Positions 38,265-49,479 of a DNA stretch of 64,000 nucleotides are shown here, in pieces. The position numbers and the translations under genes are program-made. Under the pieces are notes generated by a model, which was not told the origin of the DNA, searched no databases, and saw only the letters and a list, made by a program, of their open reading frames with translations. Source of the DNA: Deltaproteobacteria bacterium (lineage in GTDB: Bacteria > Desulfobacterota > SM23-61); contig VGSF01000005.1 in NCBI GenBank assembly GCA_016875165.1, positions 1-64,000 of the forward strand, read 5' to 3'. Position 1 is the first letter of the stretch. The number at the start of each line of letters is the position of its first letter.

Positions 38265-39500
38265 TTATGGCCAATGTTCCCTAAGATAAGGCTTCATCTC
38301 CTCAAAAACCCGGCAGAGGGATTCGATCCGCTCTTCCACCTCTTGGGCAGACGCCTCCTGATTTTCCTTGATGAAGCAGGAAACCCATCCCAGATATATG
38401 GGGATCATCGATTTCAGTAAATGGTCCCGGTGAACCGATCCTTTGCGGTAGGCGACGGCGAAATCATAAATCAGCCGTACCCAAAGGTCCGGAGGAAAAT
38501 GGAAGGCTCCGTCGGATAACCTGCCAATCGACGCGAGCCAAAGAGCGCTCTCATTGGGCAACGCCTTTCTCCACACCTCCATCAGATCTTTCGCCCCCAG
38601 GCGAAAGATGCGGACCATCCGCTCCCAATTCACCGAGGGCGGCTCCTCCGCCATACCTTGTGGATCCCCGAAAGTGGGGATCGCTTGAGACCCTTTTTCT
38701 CCTTTCCAGAAATCTTGGTATTCGCCCATTAAGGCATAGACCGAAGAGGTTACCTGAGTAAACATTGTGGCCAGATCGCTTGTTTTTTCCCGGGCTTCAT
38801 GGATCTTTACCCCCAAATGGGCCTGACCGACCTTAAATTTCCCGGAAAGGGCCAGAGTGCTTGCCCAGATATCAAGCCCCAACCGAACCGCGTCATCCTC
38901 CCAAACGGCCTTTTCTAAATAAAAAGCCGCCAATTTTCCGGAAAAACTAAAATTACCCCCTATGGGTTGTTGGACCCGCCTCCCATACAAAGCACGGGTC
39001 AAAGGATAAACAATGCTGTTGGTGATCGTCCCGTCGAATTTGGGGCGAGCAAAAAGAGGGGCCACATAATCGAACCCATCGGTATAAATGGGTTGGAGGA
39101 GATTTTTCATCCATTCCGGGGTGATGGATTTGACATCGGGGTCGACAACGCAGCAGGCTTTGGCCTTGAGAGATTTGGCATTTTCCAGGAAGGTTCGAAA
39201 CGCTTTCTCTTGCCCTAAAATTCCACGATAGGGGGGGTATATTTTATCGATGGGATGGACGGGGTGGGAAGTGAAGATCAGCCTGGCATCTTCAATCTGG
39301 GCCTTCTTAACCTGCTCCGGGGTACCATCGGTTGAGCCGCCATCCGAGATGCAAAGAATCCACCCGGCCTCCGGGAAAAATTTTCCTAAGCCGGCGGAAA
39401 CGGTTTGCGCTACCTGCTTGATGGTGCGGGCATGATTGTAACTTGGAATCCCTACCAGTAAATCGACCTCTTTGATCTCTTCCGGAATCGCTTTTTCCAT
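38265..39500 (-). CDS. Glycosyltransferase, probable glucosylglycerate synthase-like (GT-A fold)
   Basis: DLLVGIPSYNHARTI, DGGSTDGT, VVDPDVKSITPEWM, GRRVQQPIGGNFSFSGKLA. Confidence 0.7.
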   Translation of the reverse strand: MEKAIPEEIKEVDLLVGIPSYNHARTIKQVAQTVSAGLGKFFPEAGWILCISDGGSTDGTPEQVKKAQIEDARLIFTSHPVHPIDKIYPPYRGILGQEKAFRTFLENAKSLKAKACCVVDPDVKSITPEWMKNLLQPIYTDGFDYVAPLFARPKFDGTITNSIVYPLTRALYGRRVQQPIGGNFSFSGKLAAFYLEKAVWEDDAVRLGLDIWASTLALSGKFKVGQAHLGVKIHEAREKTSDLATMFTQVTSSVYALMGEYQDFWKGEKGSQAIPTFGDPQGMAEEPPSVNWERMVRIFRLGAKDLMEVWRKALPNESALWLASIGRLSDGAFHFPPDLWVRLIYDFAVAYRKGSVHRDHLLKSMIPIYLGWVSCFIKENQEASAQEVEERIESLCRVFEEMKPYLREHWP

Positions 39501-39693
39501 CCGCCGAGCCTTTTCTCGCTTCGCAATTATTCTGATCTTTCTAACTTTGACCGGATCCTACCAGAACCTTTTTTCACTTGAATCTTTTCCTGGTAAGAAA
39601 AGCCTTTGGCCAGACCGGCATCCATCGCTAAGGGAAAAGTCTCCGCAGGGAGCTCCCCTTTTCCCCGGTCCATTTCACAAATTTTTCCAGCCT

Positions 39694-42600
39694 TTAATCC
39701 CCCTCCAGGAGGCCCGTGATGCCTCTGATGGGGATGATCAACCAATCTGGCCGGTGATTCAATTCATAGCCTAACTCATAAACGGCCTTCTCCAGAAGAA
39801 AGATTTTCAACATCATTTCCTGATCTTCCTTTTTACCCGGTATGAAAGGGGCGTTTCCTACTGCCTCAAAATAGGATCTGAGGTAAATTCCGGAAACATA
39901 TTGATAGCAGAGGTCGGTCCAGGGTCTCAAAACGGGAATATCATCCAGCCTCAGGGAGGCCTCCCTGAAAAGAGCGCTGTTAACGGCGTAATGGAAAGAC
40001 CGTACCATTCCTGCCACATCCCTGAAGGGGGAGTGCTTCAGCCGCCGCTCGCTAAGCCCCCGGGCTGGCTCCCCCTCGAAGTCGATGATGATAAAATCCT
40101 TTCCCGTGTAGAGAACCTGACCCAGGTGATAATCGCCATGAAGGCGAATTCTTTCGGTCTCCAATTTGCGATTGACAATCTTCTGGAGGTTATTCAGGAT
40201 CTTTGGTTCGGCCTCCAGGATGGAAGAAGCCTCTCCTTGCAAAGATACGGGAAGATCCCGGAGGTTATTTTTCAAGATTTGCATCACCCTTCTCAAATGG
40301 GCCCGCATGGACTGAAAAATAGACCTCTGATAGAGAAGAGAAAAAGGTTCGGGGGCAAAAGCTTTTTCTTCGGGGACGGATGAGAGGGCCAGATGCATTT
40401 CCCCCGTTCGCCTTCCGAGGAGGGCCATCATTTCGAGAAAATGGCCCTCGATGAACTCTCTCAGAAAGGCCATCGCCTTCAGGTCGGCAGTGAATAACGA
40501 TTGAGGAGTCGCAGGAAATTTCTGCATTTCCCGCCCGCGCGAGAGAACCTGGTCATAGTATCGACCCACTGCATCCAGGGTGAGCGTCCAGGCATCTCCC
40601 TGACTGGGAATGAATCCCTGGAGCAGACCGACCGTCATGGGTTCCGCGCCCGGTGAGCGATACTCGAGACACCCGGCAAAAGGAGGAATTTGCGGAAAGC
40701 GGGCCTTTTCGGTCAGGAAGCGGGTGATTTCCTGGTCGGGATTGATCCCCTCCTTTAAGCCTCGAAAGAGCTTAAGGTAGAAGAGGTCTTCATAGAGAAT
40801 AGAAGTATTACTCTGCTCGGCCTTAAGAGGCTGGGAATTCAAAGGGAACGGTTTGCTCCCCATGATTCGATGGAACACTTTTCCTGAGAGGCCGGTGAGT
40901 ACTCCGCCCCGGCCTCTTATCCTTTTGCGCCGGGCGATCAAATCCAGCAGTTCTTCACGAAACCTGTCGTCATAGGCCGCATCGTACAGAATCCCCTCGT
41001 CCCGATCCACAAGCAGAAGGGCGACGACACTTTGGGGATTCTCTTCCATGATCATTTTGGCTTTAATGGTCAACCATTCATAATCCAGCCTAACTCGTTG
41101 GCCTTCTACCACAAACTCCTCTTCCGGCTGTTCCGCTTTCCTTGTTAAGGCGAAGGAGAGGGGCAATAGGTATAAATCAGGGGGGCCTTCGGTATATCTT
41201 ACTTCCAGAAAAAGCAGGCAGGACAGATCCGGTTTTTCGCCCAGCGGGATCGTTTCCTGAATATTGATTTTCCGGATGATCTTGGCCTTTCCGCCAAACC
41301 AGCGGCACCCCGGCAAATAAACTGGCAGAATCTCGTCCTCCAATTTTTCCCGGGTTTTTCCCTCGAGCACCATCTCCCAGCTTGTGGTCGCATGAAGCTC
41401 TGGAAGGGTCTTTTGCTCAGCCAAGCTCGCTTCCTCTTCCACTTTTCTAAGCCGGAGCAAGAGATAACTGTGCGGGCCCAAGGTTAGAACGTAAGGCGTT
41501 TCCCGGATGACCGGAAAACTGTTTTGACTGAAGATTTCCTCCGGGGTATATCCGACATAAGCGGGAAGGTTTGGCTGGGCCACCTGATAAAATCTCGACA
41601 AATTCGCCACGACCAGGATAGAATCTTCCCCATATTTGCGGATGAAGATTAGAACTTTGGGATTGTGGGAGAGAATAAACTCCAGAGACCCCCGGCCGAA
41701 GGCTTTAAATCTTTTCCGAATGGAAATGGCTCGTTTCATCCACCAAAGGAGGGAAGAGAGGTTTTTCTGCTGGTTTTCCACGTTTAAAGATTCGTATTGA
41801 TATTCGGGGTCAAGGATCACTGGCAGATAAAGCCTTTGGGGATTCCCCGAGGAAAACCCAGCATTCCGGTCCGGGCTCCACTGCATGGGCGTGCGTACTC
41901 CATTGCGATCGCCGAGGTAGTAATTATCCCCCATGCCGATCTCATCTCCATAATAGAGGACCGGTGTTCCCGGTAGAGAAAAGAGAAGCATGTTCATAAG
42001 CTCTATGCGGCGGCGGTTATTGTCCATGAGGGGACCCAAACGTCGGCGAATACCCAGGTTGATTCGCGCCCGGGGGTCTCGGGCGTATACCCGGTACATA
42101 TAGTCCCTCTCCTCGTCTGTAACCATCTCCAGAGTCAACTCGTCGTGATTTCTTAAAAATAAAGCCCATTGGCAAACTTCCGGGATACTCGGAGTTTGTT
42201 CCAAAATATCGATGATGGGAAATCGGTCTTCCATCTGTAATCCGATGAAGATCCTCGGCATGAGAGGGAAATGAAAAGCCATATGGCATATATCCCCCTG
42301 GCCAAAATAAGCCGCAGCATCTTCCGGCCACTGGTTGGCCTCGGCGAGGAGCATCCGATTTTTAAACTTCTGATCGATATGACTTCTAAGCTCTTGTAAA
42401 AAGGCATAGGTCGCGGGCAGATTCTCACAATTGGTGCCTTCCCGTTCGAATAGATAGGGAACGGCATCCAATCTAAGGCCATCTACCCCCATTCCAAACC
42501 AAAAATCCATGGCGCGATAAACCATTTTGCGAACCTGAGGACTATCAAAATTTAAATCCGGTTGATGGGAATAAAACCGATGCCAGTAATAAGCCCCGGC

Positions 42601-43098
42601 CACCGCATCCCAGGCCCAGTTAGAGGTCTCGAAGTCTTTGAAGATGATCCTTGCGTCCTTATACTTGTTGGGGGTGTCGCTCCGGACATAAAAATCTCTC
42701 CAGGGGGAACCCGCCTTCGCTCTCCTGGATTTTTGGAACCAGGGGTGCTGCTCAGAGGTGTGGTTTATGACCAATTCGGTGATGACGCGGATGCCCCGCT
42801 GATGCGCTTCCCGCAAAAATTCCTTAAAATCCCCCAAGGTGCCGTAATCGGGATGGATGTTGAAATAGTCTGAAATGTCGTACCCGTCATCCTTTAGCGG
42901 GGAAGGATAAAAGGGGAGAAGCCAAACAGCGGTAATTCCTAAGTCTTGTAGGTAACCGATTTTTTTGGTCAAACCCGGCAAATCGCCGATTCCGTCGCCG
43001 TTACTATCGTGAAAGGCCTTGATGGGCAGCTCATAGATGATAGCATCCTTATACCAAAGGGGATTATCTTCCGACCTATCCATTCCTTTCTCCGTCAT
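39694..43098 (-). CDS. treS: Trehalose synthase (GH13) fused to maltokinase
   Basis: GH13 N-terminus WYKDAIIYELPIKAFHDSNGDGIGD, GLRLDAVPYL; C-terminal maltokinase signature RIRLHGDYHLGQVLYTGKDFIIIDFEGEPARGLSERRLKHSPFRDVAGMVRSFHYA. Confidence 0.94.
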   Translation of the reverse strand: MTEKGMDRSEDNPLWYKDAIIYELPIKAFHDSNGDGIGDLPGLTKKIGYLQDLGITAVWLLPFYPSPLKDDGYDISDYFNIHPDYGTLGDFKEFLREAHQRGIRVITELVINHTSEQHPWFQKSRRAKAGSPWRDFYVRSDTPNKYKDARIIFKDFETSNWAWDAVAGAYYWHRFYSHQPDLNFDSPQVRKMVYRAMDFWFGMGVDGLRLDAVPYLFEREGTNCENLPATYAFLQELRSHIDQKFKNRMLLAEANQWPEDAAAYFGQGDICHMAFHFPLMPRIFIGLQMEDRFPIIDILEQTPSIPEVCQWALFLRNHDELTLEMVTDEERDYMYRVYARDPRARINLGIRRRLGPLMDNNRRRIELMNMLLFSLPGTPVLYYGDEIGMGDNYYLGDRNGVRTPMQWSPDRNAGFSSGNPQRLYLPVILDPEYQYESLNVENQQKNLSSLLWWMKRAISIRKRFKAFGRGSLEFILSHNPKVLIFIRKYGEDSILVVANLSRFYQVAQPNLPAYVGYTPEEIFSQNSFPVIRETPYVLTLGPHSYLLLRLRKVEEEASLAEQKTLPELHATTSWEMVLEGKTREKLEDEILPVYLPGCRWFGGKAKIIRKINIQETIPLGEKPDLSCLLFLEVRYTEGPPDLYLLPLSFALTRKAEQPEEEFVVEGQRVRLDYEWLTIKAKMIMEENPQSVVALLLVDRDEGILYDAAYDDRFREELLDLIARRKRIRGRGGVLTGLSGKVFHRIMGSKPFPLNSQPLKAEQSNTSILYEDLFYLKLFRGLKEGINPDQEITRFLTEKARFPQIPPFAGCLEYRSPGAEPMTVGLLQGFIPSQGDAWTLTLDAVGRYYDQVLSRGREMQKFPATPQSLFTADLKAMAFLREFIEGHFLEMMALLGRRTGEMHLALSSVPEEKAFAPEPFSLLYQRSIFQSMRAHLRRVMQILKNNLRDLPVSLQGEASSILEAEPKILNNLQKIVNRKLETERIRLHGDYHLGQVLYTGKDFIIIDFEGEPARGLSERRLKHSPFRDVAGMVRSFHYAVNSALFREASLRLDDIPVLRPWTDLCYQYVSGIYLRSYFEAVGNAPFIPGKKEDQEMMLKIFLLEKAVYELGYELNHRPDWLIIPIRGITGLLEGD

Positions 43099-43143
43099 CG
43101 AAGAGGCTGTCAGGAAATAGTTAATAGTCGTTTCTTTAATACT

Positions 43144-43321
43144 GATGAATTCGTAATAAGTCTGAAAATGCGTCTTTCTGTCATTCCGGCCCCGATTTTC
43201 ATCGGGATAAACTCCAGCCGGAATCCAGTTCTTTCAAATAGTCATAAGTCCTCTGGACTCCGGTTTTCACCTGTCTGCCAGGCACAGGCAGGCCGGAGTG
43301 ACGATTTTTTACAGGAGCATC
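43144..43321 (+). repeat. CGTAAAAAGTC-terminated element, copy D2 (degenerate ends)
   Basis: GATGAATTCGTAATAAGTC ... GATTTTTTACAGGAGCATC; same core as D1. Confidence 0.75.
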
Positions 43322-43413
43322 AATACTGGGGAAATCAACTTTTCACCAGATCAAGTATAACTTTTTTGATGCTGCTGAACAATTACTTTTTCAATTGCGG
43401 ACTTGTTTCAACA

Positions 43414-44382
43414 CTAAAACTTAGGCAGGGCGGTTAGACGGTAGATAGTTTCAAAAGCGCCAAACAGATCCAAATATTCCTCCAGGTAACGATTCAGGAG
43501 GAATTTTTTCCTGACGGTTTCCTTAGCCCTTCTTCCCATCTCCTCCCTTAATTTTTGGTCTTTGATCAGCCGAACAATCCGGCCAGCGGTTTCCTCTACC
43601 GATGAGACCAGGAACCCATTGACCCCGTCCTCAATCTGGTAGCGAATACCGCCGACGTTTCCTCCAATAACTGGCGTTCCCTTCCACATGGCCTCGGTAA
43701 CGGTCAGGCCGAAGCCTTCCCGGATGGACTTCTGCACAACGACTGCCGCTCGTCGCTGCAGGGCGTTCACTAATGCCGAATCCTGATGGCTGAGAATGAT
43801 AATGCGTTCTTCCCGGCAGTCTAATAAAGACTCAAACAGATCAGATCCTTCGGGGTCATCGGTGGCCACGTTGCCGAGCAACAAAAACGTGCAATCCACC
43901 TCCTTTCTGGCCAACTTGAACGCTTCGATGACTCCCTGTGGATCTTTCCAGCGGTCAAAGCGAGAAATCTGCACCACTAGGGGAAGGTCGGTAGGGATTC
44001 CATAGTGGTCCAGCCTTTCTTTAATTTCTTCTTCGCTCATTTCTCGGTTTTTGATTTTGAAAGGGTCGATGGCCGGCATGAAGAATAACTGGGGCGTTTT
44101 AATGTTCTGGGCGTATTCTTTGAGACTTAAGATCACCGCGTCATATTTTTCAACGGTGGGGACAAGGTAGTTCCAAAGTTCCTTGTTGGGGTTCGTTAGA
44201 TCAATATGGCAACGCCAAATCCAGGGGCCATTCTTCTTGTAGTGCTTGATCATGGGGAGGGGCTGGGGATCGTGGATAATGACCATATTGTGGCTCTCCA
44301 GGTGATTGCGGATGGCATTTTCGTAGATGACCTCTTCGTAAATTTCGATCTTCCGATGATTTTTCCGTTGGTCCTCCTGTTT
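43414..44382 (-). pseudogene. treT: 5'-truncated trehalose glycosyltransferring synthase (TreT-like GT4)
   Basis: MVIIHDPQPLPMIKHYKKNGPWIWRCHIDLTNPN through QKSIREGFGLTVTEAMWKGTPVIGGNVGGIRYQI is TreT-like, but ~130-145 N-terminal residues are missing; in-frame TGA at 44383-44385. Confidence 0.65.
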
Positions 44383-44625
44383 TCAGGTCGATAGAATAAC
44401 TCTCAAAGAAACCTCCCTGGAAGGGGGGTTTCGGGCCCTGATCATCATCCCCCTGGTCCAAGGATCGGTTTGACAGGGAGGGGAAGGAAATATATTATAG
44501 AAAGCAGAGAGGATGACCCCTCCTTGCCTTTCCATGAAAACGGACCGAAGGGCTTGATCTAGGGTGTGAATCCATGCTCTGGGGCACCGGGCCCATCGGT
44601 TGTGGATATCCCGGAGGAGCGCATC

Positions 44626-45855
44626 ATGAAAGTGGTTCTCTTGACCAATGAATACCCGCCGCATGTCTACGGGGGGGCAGGGGTTCATGTCCAATATCTT
44701 TCACGGGAGCTCGCCCGTTTGGAGGGGAGCAAGCATGAGATCCAGGTTCTTTGTTTCGGCGAGCAGATGGAGCATTCCGGAAACCTGGAGGTCGAGGGGA
44801 TTCGCGGGGCCTCTGATTTCCCCTACCAGGATGAACGTCACCAAAAGCTGCTGGATGCTCTCCTGCGAAACGTCCGCATGACGGGGTCGGTAAAAGAAGC
44901 GGATATCGTTCATTGCCACACGTGGTACACATGCCTGGGGGGCTGTCTGATCAAGGAAATTTTCGGTATCCCCCTCGTCATCACCACCCATTCCCTGGAG
45001 ACCCACCGTCCCTGGAAAGAAGAACAGTTGGGTTCGGCCTACCGGGCCAGCACCTGGGTGGAGAAAACGGCTTACGGAAATGCCGACGGAGTGATTGCTG
45101 TCTCCCAGCCCATGAAAAGGGCGGTCCATGAGCTCTACCGAGTTCCTCTCGAACGGATTCGGGTGATCCCCAACGGGATCGATACGAATCTATATACGCC
45201 AACGTTCGATCCGGCCGTTTTGACTCACTACCAGATCAACCCGGATAAACCCTTTCTTCTCTTTGTGGCCAGAATTACCCGCCAGAAGGGTATCCTTCAC
45301 CTGGTCAATGCCATCCAATACCTTTTGCCGGAAATACAGGTTGTGATCTGCGCCGGCGCCCCGGATACCCAGGAGATTGGGGAGGAGACAGCGGAGAGAA
45401 TAAGACAGGCACAGAGAGAGAGCAAGAATGCAATTATCTGGATCGATCAATGGGTTCCCAGAGCCCACCTCATTTGTCTGTACAGCCAGGCTTCGGTTTT
45501 TGTCTGTCCGTCGATCTATGAGCCTTTTGGAATCATAAACCTGGAAGCCATGGCCTGTGGAACTCCGGTGGTCGCCTCGGCGGTCGGGGGAATCCCGGAG
45601 GTGGTTGTCCATGGCGAAACGGGATGGTTAGTTCCTCTGGAGCCCAAAGACCTCCAGGATTTTGAACCCCGCGACCCGGAAAAGTTTGCCAGAGATCTAG
45701 CTGAAGCCCTTAACCGCCTTTTGGACTCACCGGAAGAGAAGCGGGCGATGGGCCTTCAAGGGCGGAAGAGGGTGGAAGAGTATTTCAGCTGGAAGCACAT
45801 CGCAGGGCTGACTCTTGATTTTTATGCGGCCCTGGCAAGAAAGCAAGGCCCATAA
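44626..45855 (+). CDS. GT4 glycogen synthase / GlgM-like alpha-maltose-1-phosphate synthase
   Basis: MKVVLLTNEYPPHVYGGAGVHVQYLSREL, HSLETHRPWKEEQLGSAYRASTWVEKTAYGNADGVIAVS, EPFGIINLEAMACGTPVVAS; start 44626 preferred over ORF-track 44566. Confidence 0.85.
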   Translation: MKVVLLTNEYPPHVYGGAGVHVQYLSRELARLEGSKHEIQVLCFGEQMEHSGNLEVEGIRGASDFPYQDERHQKLLDALLRNVRMTGSVKEADIVHCHTWYTCLGGCLIKEIFGIPLVITTHSLETHRPWKEEQLGSAYRASTWVEKTAYGNADGVIAVSQPMKRAVHELYRVPLERIRVIPNGIDTNLYTPTFDPAVLTHYQINPDKPFLLFVARITRQKGILHLVNAIQYLLPEIQVVICAGAPDTQEIGEETAERIRQAQRESKNAIIWIDQWVPRAHLICLYSQASVFVCPSIYEPFGIINLEAMACGTPVVASAVGGIPEVVVHGETGWLVPLEPKDLQDFEPRDPEKFARDLAEALNRLLDSPEEKRAMGLQGRKRVEEYFSWKHIAGLTLDFYAALARKQGP

Positions 45856-45960
45856 TCCCATCGCCCCCAATTCAGGTATGGTTCTCGATGGAAAACGTTC
45901 CCTGGCGTATTGACTTTTTTGGACCTCCATCCCCCGGGAGAAGATAAGAGGCGTCAAGTC

Positions 45961-47499
45961 ATGGTCTCTGCTGAAAACATCCTCATCTGGGTTGCTATCC
46001 TCATGCTCCTGAGCATCTTTGCCAGCAAAGCCTCCGGCCGGCTGGGAGTCCCCACCCTGCTCCTCTTTCTGCTCCTGGGGATGCTTGCCGGTTCGGAAGG
46101 GCCCGGGGGGATCTATTTCGACAACCCCTGGGTGGCTCAGTCTCTCGGCGTTTTGGCCTTGAGCCTGATCCTGTTCTCGGGCGGGCTGGACACGGACTGG
46201 GATATGGTTAGACCGGTTTTTTGGAAAGGCTTCGCCCTGTCCACTCTGGGGGTGGTAGGGACGGCCCTGCTGGTGGGGTGGTTTGCCTCGAATTTTCTGG
46301 GGTTTTCTTTTCTCGAGGGCCTGCTGCTCGGGGCCATTGTCTCTTCCACCGATGCCGCGGCAGTCTTTTCCGTGTTGAGGTCGAAAAAGGTAAGTCTGAA
46401 AGGGCATTTGAGACCCCTTTTGGAGCTGGAGTCGGGGAGTAACGACCCCATGGCCGTTTTCCTCACCCTGGGGTTCATCCATCTTCATACCCGTCCGGAA
46501 GCATTTCTCCCGGATTTGATTCCCATGTTTTTGTTGCAGATGGCTCTGGGAGCGGCCCTGGGCTTCGGGATCGGGAGAGGGGCCGTATTCCTGGTCAACT
46601 GGCTTCGGCTGGAGTACGATGGGCTCTATCCGGTATTGACTCTCGCTCTGGTCCTCCTGGCCTACGCGGCGACTGCATCCCTGGGGGGCAATGGATTTCT
46701 GGCGGTCTACCTGGCCGGACTGGTGATGGGAAACAAAAATTTCATTCACAAGAAAAGCCTGATGCGCTTCCATGACGGGCTGGCCTGGCTTATGCAGATT
46801 GCCATGTTTCTGACCATGGGGCTGCTGGTCTTTCCCTCCCGTCTCCTTCCGGTTTTGGGGAGCAGTTTATTGGTCTCCCTTTTTCTGATGTTCGTCGCCC
46901 GCCCGGCGAGCGTGCTGGCCGCCCTCTCGGTGACCTCGATGAATTTCCGGGAAAGGATCATGGTCTCCTGGGTGGGCCTGAGGGGAGCGGTGCCGATTAT
47001 CCTGGCCACATTCCCGCTGCTGGCCGGGGTTCCCAAAGCCGAACTTCTTTTCAACCTGGTCTTTTTTATCGTCCTTACCTCGGTGCTGATTCAGGGAACT
47101 TCGATCCCCCTGGTAGCCAGATGGCTGAAGGCAGATGCCCCCATTCCGGTCAAACCTCAGTTTCCCCTCGAATTTGGCCCAACGTGCAATCTGAAGAACG
47201 AGTTGGTGGAAATCACCATTCCCGCCCATTCTTCCTCCCGGGGGAAACAGATCGTGGAACTGAATTTACCCGAGGGAACTCTGGTGATCTTGATCAGCCG
47301 CGCCGACGATTGTTTTTCCCCGGGGGGAGGAACGGTGGTTGAGGCAGGGGATACGCTGCTGATGTTCGCGGACCGTAAGGATGTATCCCGAATTCGTTCT
47401 ATCCTGGAAAGTCCCTCCGGCGCCGCTCTCCCTCGGGATTCCGAGGAATCGGACAGAAGGAAAAGCCCTTCCTCAAACCTTCAGTCCGGTGGGGGATAA
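45961..47499 (+). CDS. Potassium/proton antiporter, NhaP2/CvrA-like CPA1 family
   Basis: [55 protein letters not shown]-terminal RCK_C-like domain. Confidence 0.88.
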   Translation: MVSAENILIWVAILMLLSIFASKASGRLGVPTLLLFLLLGMLAGSEGPGGIYFDNPWVAQSLGVLALSLILFSGGLDTDWDMVRPVFWKGFALSTLGVVGTALLVGWFASNFLGFSFLEGLLLGAIVSSTDAAAVFSVLRSKKVSLKGHLRPLLELESGSNDPMAVFLTLGFIHLHTRPEAFLPDLIPMFLLQMALGAALGFGIGRGAVFLVNWLRLEYDGLYPVLTLALVLLAYAATASLGGNGFLAVYLAGLVMGNKNFIHKKSLMRFHDGLAWLMQIAMFLTMGLLVFPSRLLPVLGSSLLVSLFLMFVARPASVLAALSVTSMNFRERIMVSWVGLRGAVPIILATFPLLAGVPKAELLFNLVFFIVLTSVLIQGTSIPLVARWLKADAPIPVKPQFPLEFGPTCNLKNELVEITIPAHSSSRGKQIVELNLPEGTLVILISRADDCFSPGGGTVVEAGDTLLMFADRKDVSRIRSILESPSGAALPRDSEESDRRKSPSSNLQSGGG

Positions 47500-47730
47500 G
47501 AAGAATTTTGCTGCCAGCTCTGATTGTTCCCCCCCCGGAAAATGAAACGGTGAATCGCTTCCCAGCGGGGGGACCGGCCCGGGGGTGACCCATATACCGC
47601 ATGAGGAAGAATTTCTTCGGCATGTCGCTCTGCCTTCCTCCCCCATCCCGGCCTGCATTTTCCGGCCCTAAACCATTTGTACGTCGGGCTTTGCGGCTTC
47701 CTCGACGGAGAAAGCCCGATGCCCTTGCAC

Positions 47731-49479
47731 TCACTCCCGGGGTGATGACAGCTCGCTCTCCCAATCCTTCGCTGTGCGAGGGAGGGTCCTATTCTCTCGG
47801 ATTGTTTCTCCCCCTTCGTTTCGGCAGGTTTCTTCAATGCAGGTTTCTTCGATGAGCAACTCCGCCGCTTCCCTGGCGGCATGGGCGAAGGGGGTCAGGA
47901 TCAGGTCCGCCCCCGATTCCTGGAGGATTTCGGCATCCCGGAGGGAATGGGCCGTGAAAGCCATCCGGCCAGAAAAACCATGGTGGTGCAAGGCGTCTAA
48001 AAGTGACAGATTTACATCCAGTTGAGGGATGGTGCTGACCACCCATTGAGCCTGGTTCAGGGGAAGGGTAGCCGGGAATTCCGGGTCCTCCGCATCCCCG
48101 TACCGGGCGGGAAGCCCCTCTCTATGCCAGGCGGCCACGACTTGCCGGTCAAAATCCACGCCGAGAATATTCAATTTCCGCCGGATCAAATCGCGGGCCA
48201 TATGATTTCCATACCGGCCCAGGCCGAAGAGGATCACATCCACGAAGGGGCCCAGCCCTTCTTCTTCTCCGCCTCTTTCCCGGTAGGGAAATTGACGTTC
48301 GAAGACGCCCAGCCAGGGGGCCAGCCGTCTGTAAAGGGGAGCGGAGTAGAGGATGAGGTAGGTTGAAAGGCAGATGGTGATCATGCCGACCAGGGTAATC
48401 AGCCCGAGGGCGTCTCTGCCGATATGCCCCAGGCTCACCCCCAGCGCCCCCAGGACCAGGGAAAATTCGCTGATCTGGGCTACGGTGAGCCCGGCCAAAA
48501 ACCCCGTCCTTTTCCGGTACCCCATGAAGCCCATGATGACCATGACGATCAGGGGATTCCCGATCAGGACGAAGAAGGAAAGCATGAGAGAAGGCCCGAT
48601 CTGAGCTCCCAGCGAATCCAGATTCAACTGAGAGCCCAGGGCGATGAAAAAAAAGAGCAGGAGAAAGTCGCGCAGGCTCACCAGCCGAGTGCCGATGGCT
48701 TCGCGGTAAGGGGTGGAGGCCAGGGAGATTCCGGCAAGGAAAGCGCCCACTTCTTTGCTGAAACCGAGGGTATCACCCAGGATCGCCAGGAATATGGCCC
48801 AGGCGATGGCGAAAAGCACGACCAGTTCCAGCGAGCGGGCCAGGTGATGAAGAAGGTGAGGAAAAACATAACGCATGAGCAGGGCGACGCCCGCCAGGAG
48901 TCCCGCCCCCTTCAACAACAAAAACAGCAGCGTTTTCCCCACCTGGTCGGAGGCGCCGGCGAGCCCGAAAGCCGAAAGACCGATCATCACCAGCACCACC
49001 ACGATATCCTGAACGATCAAAAAGCCCACGGCAATCCGCCCGTGCAGGGTATCGATCTCCCTTTTGTCGGAGAGGAGTTTGACGATGATGATGGTGCTGG
49101 AGAAAGTGAGCGCCACCGCGATATAGAGGGCGGTGACAGGCTCCAGGCCCAGAGCCACCGCCAAAAAATAGCCGATAAGGGAAGTGAAAAGAACCTGGCC
49201 CAGACCGGTGGCCAGGGCTACCCTTCCCAGGGTGCGGATCAAGTGAAGGTCGAGCTTGAGCCCCACCACGAAAAGCAAGACGGCGATTCCCATCTTGGCC
49301 AGCAGGTCCACCTGATCGCGCGCCATCACCTGGCCCAGCACGGATGGGCCGGCCAGGATGCCGACCAAAATATAGCTTACGATCAGGGGCTGCCTTAACC
49401 AGAGGGCGATGGCACCGATGGCCGCGGCAAAAAGCAGCAAGGCGGCTATCTCGTGAAAAACAGAATCAAAAGCGATCAC
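47731..49479 (-). CDS. CPA2-family cation:proton antiporter with TrkA-N domain (KefB-like)
   Basis: PLIVSYILVGILAGP, GLKLDLHLIRTLGRVALATGLGQV, FLAGISLASTPY; C-terminal VILFGLGRYGNHMARDLIRRKLNILGVDFD. Confidence 0.9.
   Translation of the reverse strand: MIAFDSVFHEIAALLLFAAAIGAIALWLRQPLIVSYILVGILAGPSVLGQVMARDQVDLLAKMGIAVLLFVVGLKLDLHLIRTLGRVALATGLGQVLFTSLIGYFLAVALGLEPVTALYIAVALTFSSTIIIVKLLSDKREIDTLHGRIAVGFLIVQDIVVVLVMIGLSAFGLAGASDQVGKTLLFLLLKGAGLLAGVALLMRYVFPHLLHHLARSLELVVLFAIAWAIFLAILGDTLGFSKEVGAFLAGISLASTPYREAIGTRLVSLRDFLLLFFFIALGSQLNLDSLGAQIGPSLMLSFFVLIGNPLIVMVIMGFMGYRKRTGFLAGLTVAQISEFSLVLGALGVSLGHIGRDALGLITLVGMITICLSTYLILYSAPLYRRLAPWLGVFERQFPYRERGGEEEGLGPFVDVILFGLGRYGNHMARDLIRRKLNILGVDFDRQVVAAWHREGLPARYGDAEDPEFPATLPLNQAQWVVSTIPQLDVNLSLLDALHHHGFSGRMAFTAHSLRDAEILQESGADLILTPFAHAAREAAELLIEETCIEETCRNEGGETIRENRTLPRTAKDWESELSSPRE

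Noticed and set aside
39901-40383. Many long antisense ORFs opposite real genes (e.g. 39901-40383, 48424-49398, 52976-54691, 45727-46773)
   Set aside because: Fully antisense to well-supported genes, low-complexity or Gln/Arg/Pro/Gly-rich composition, no family motifs
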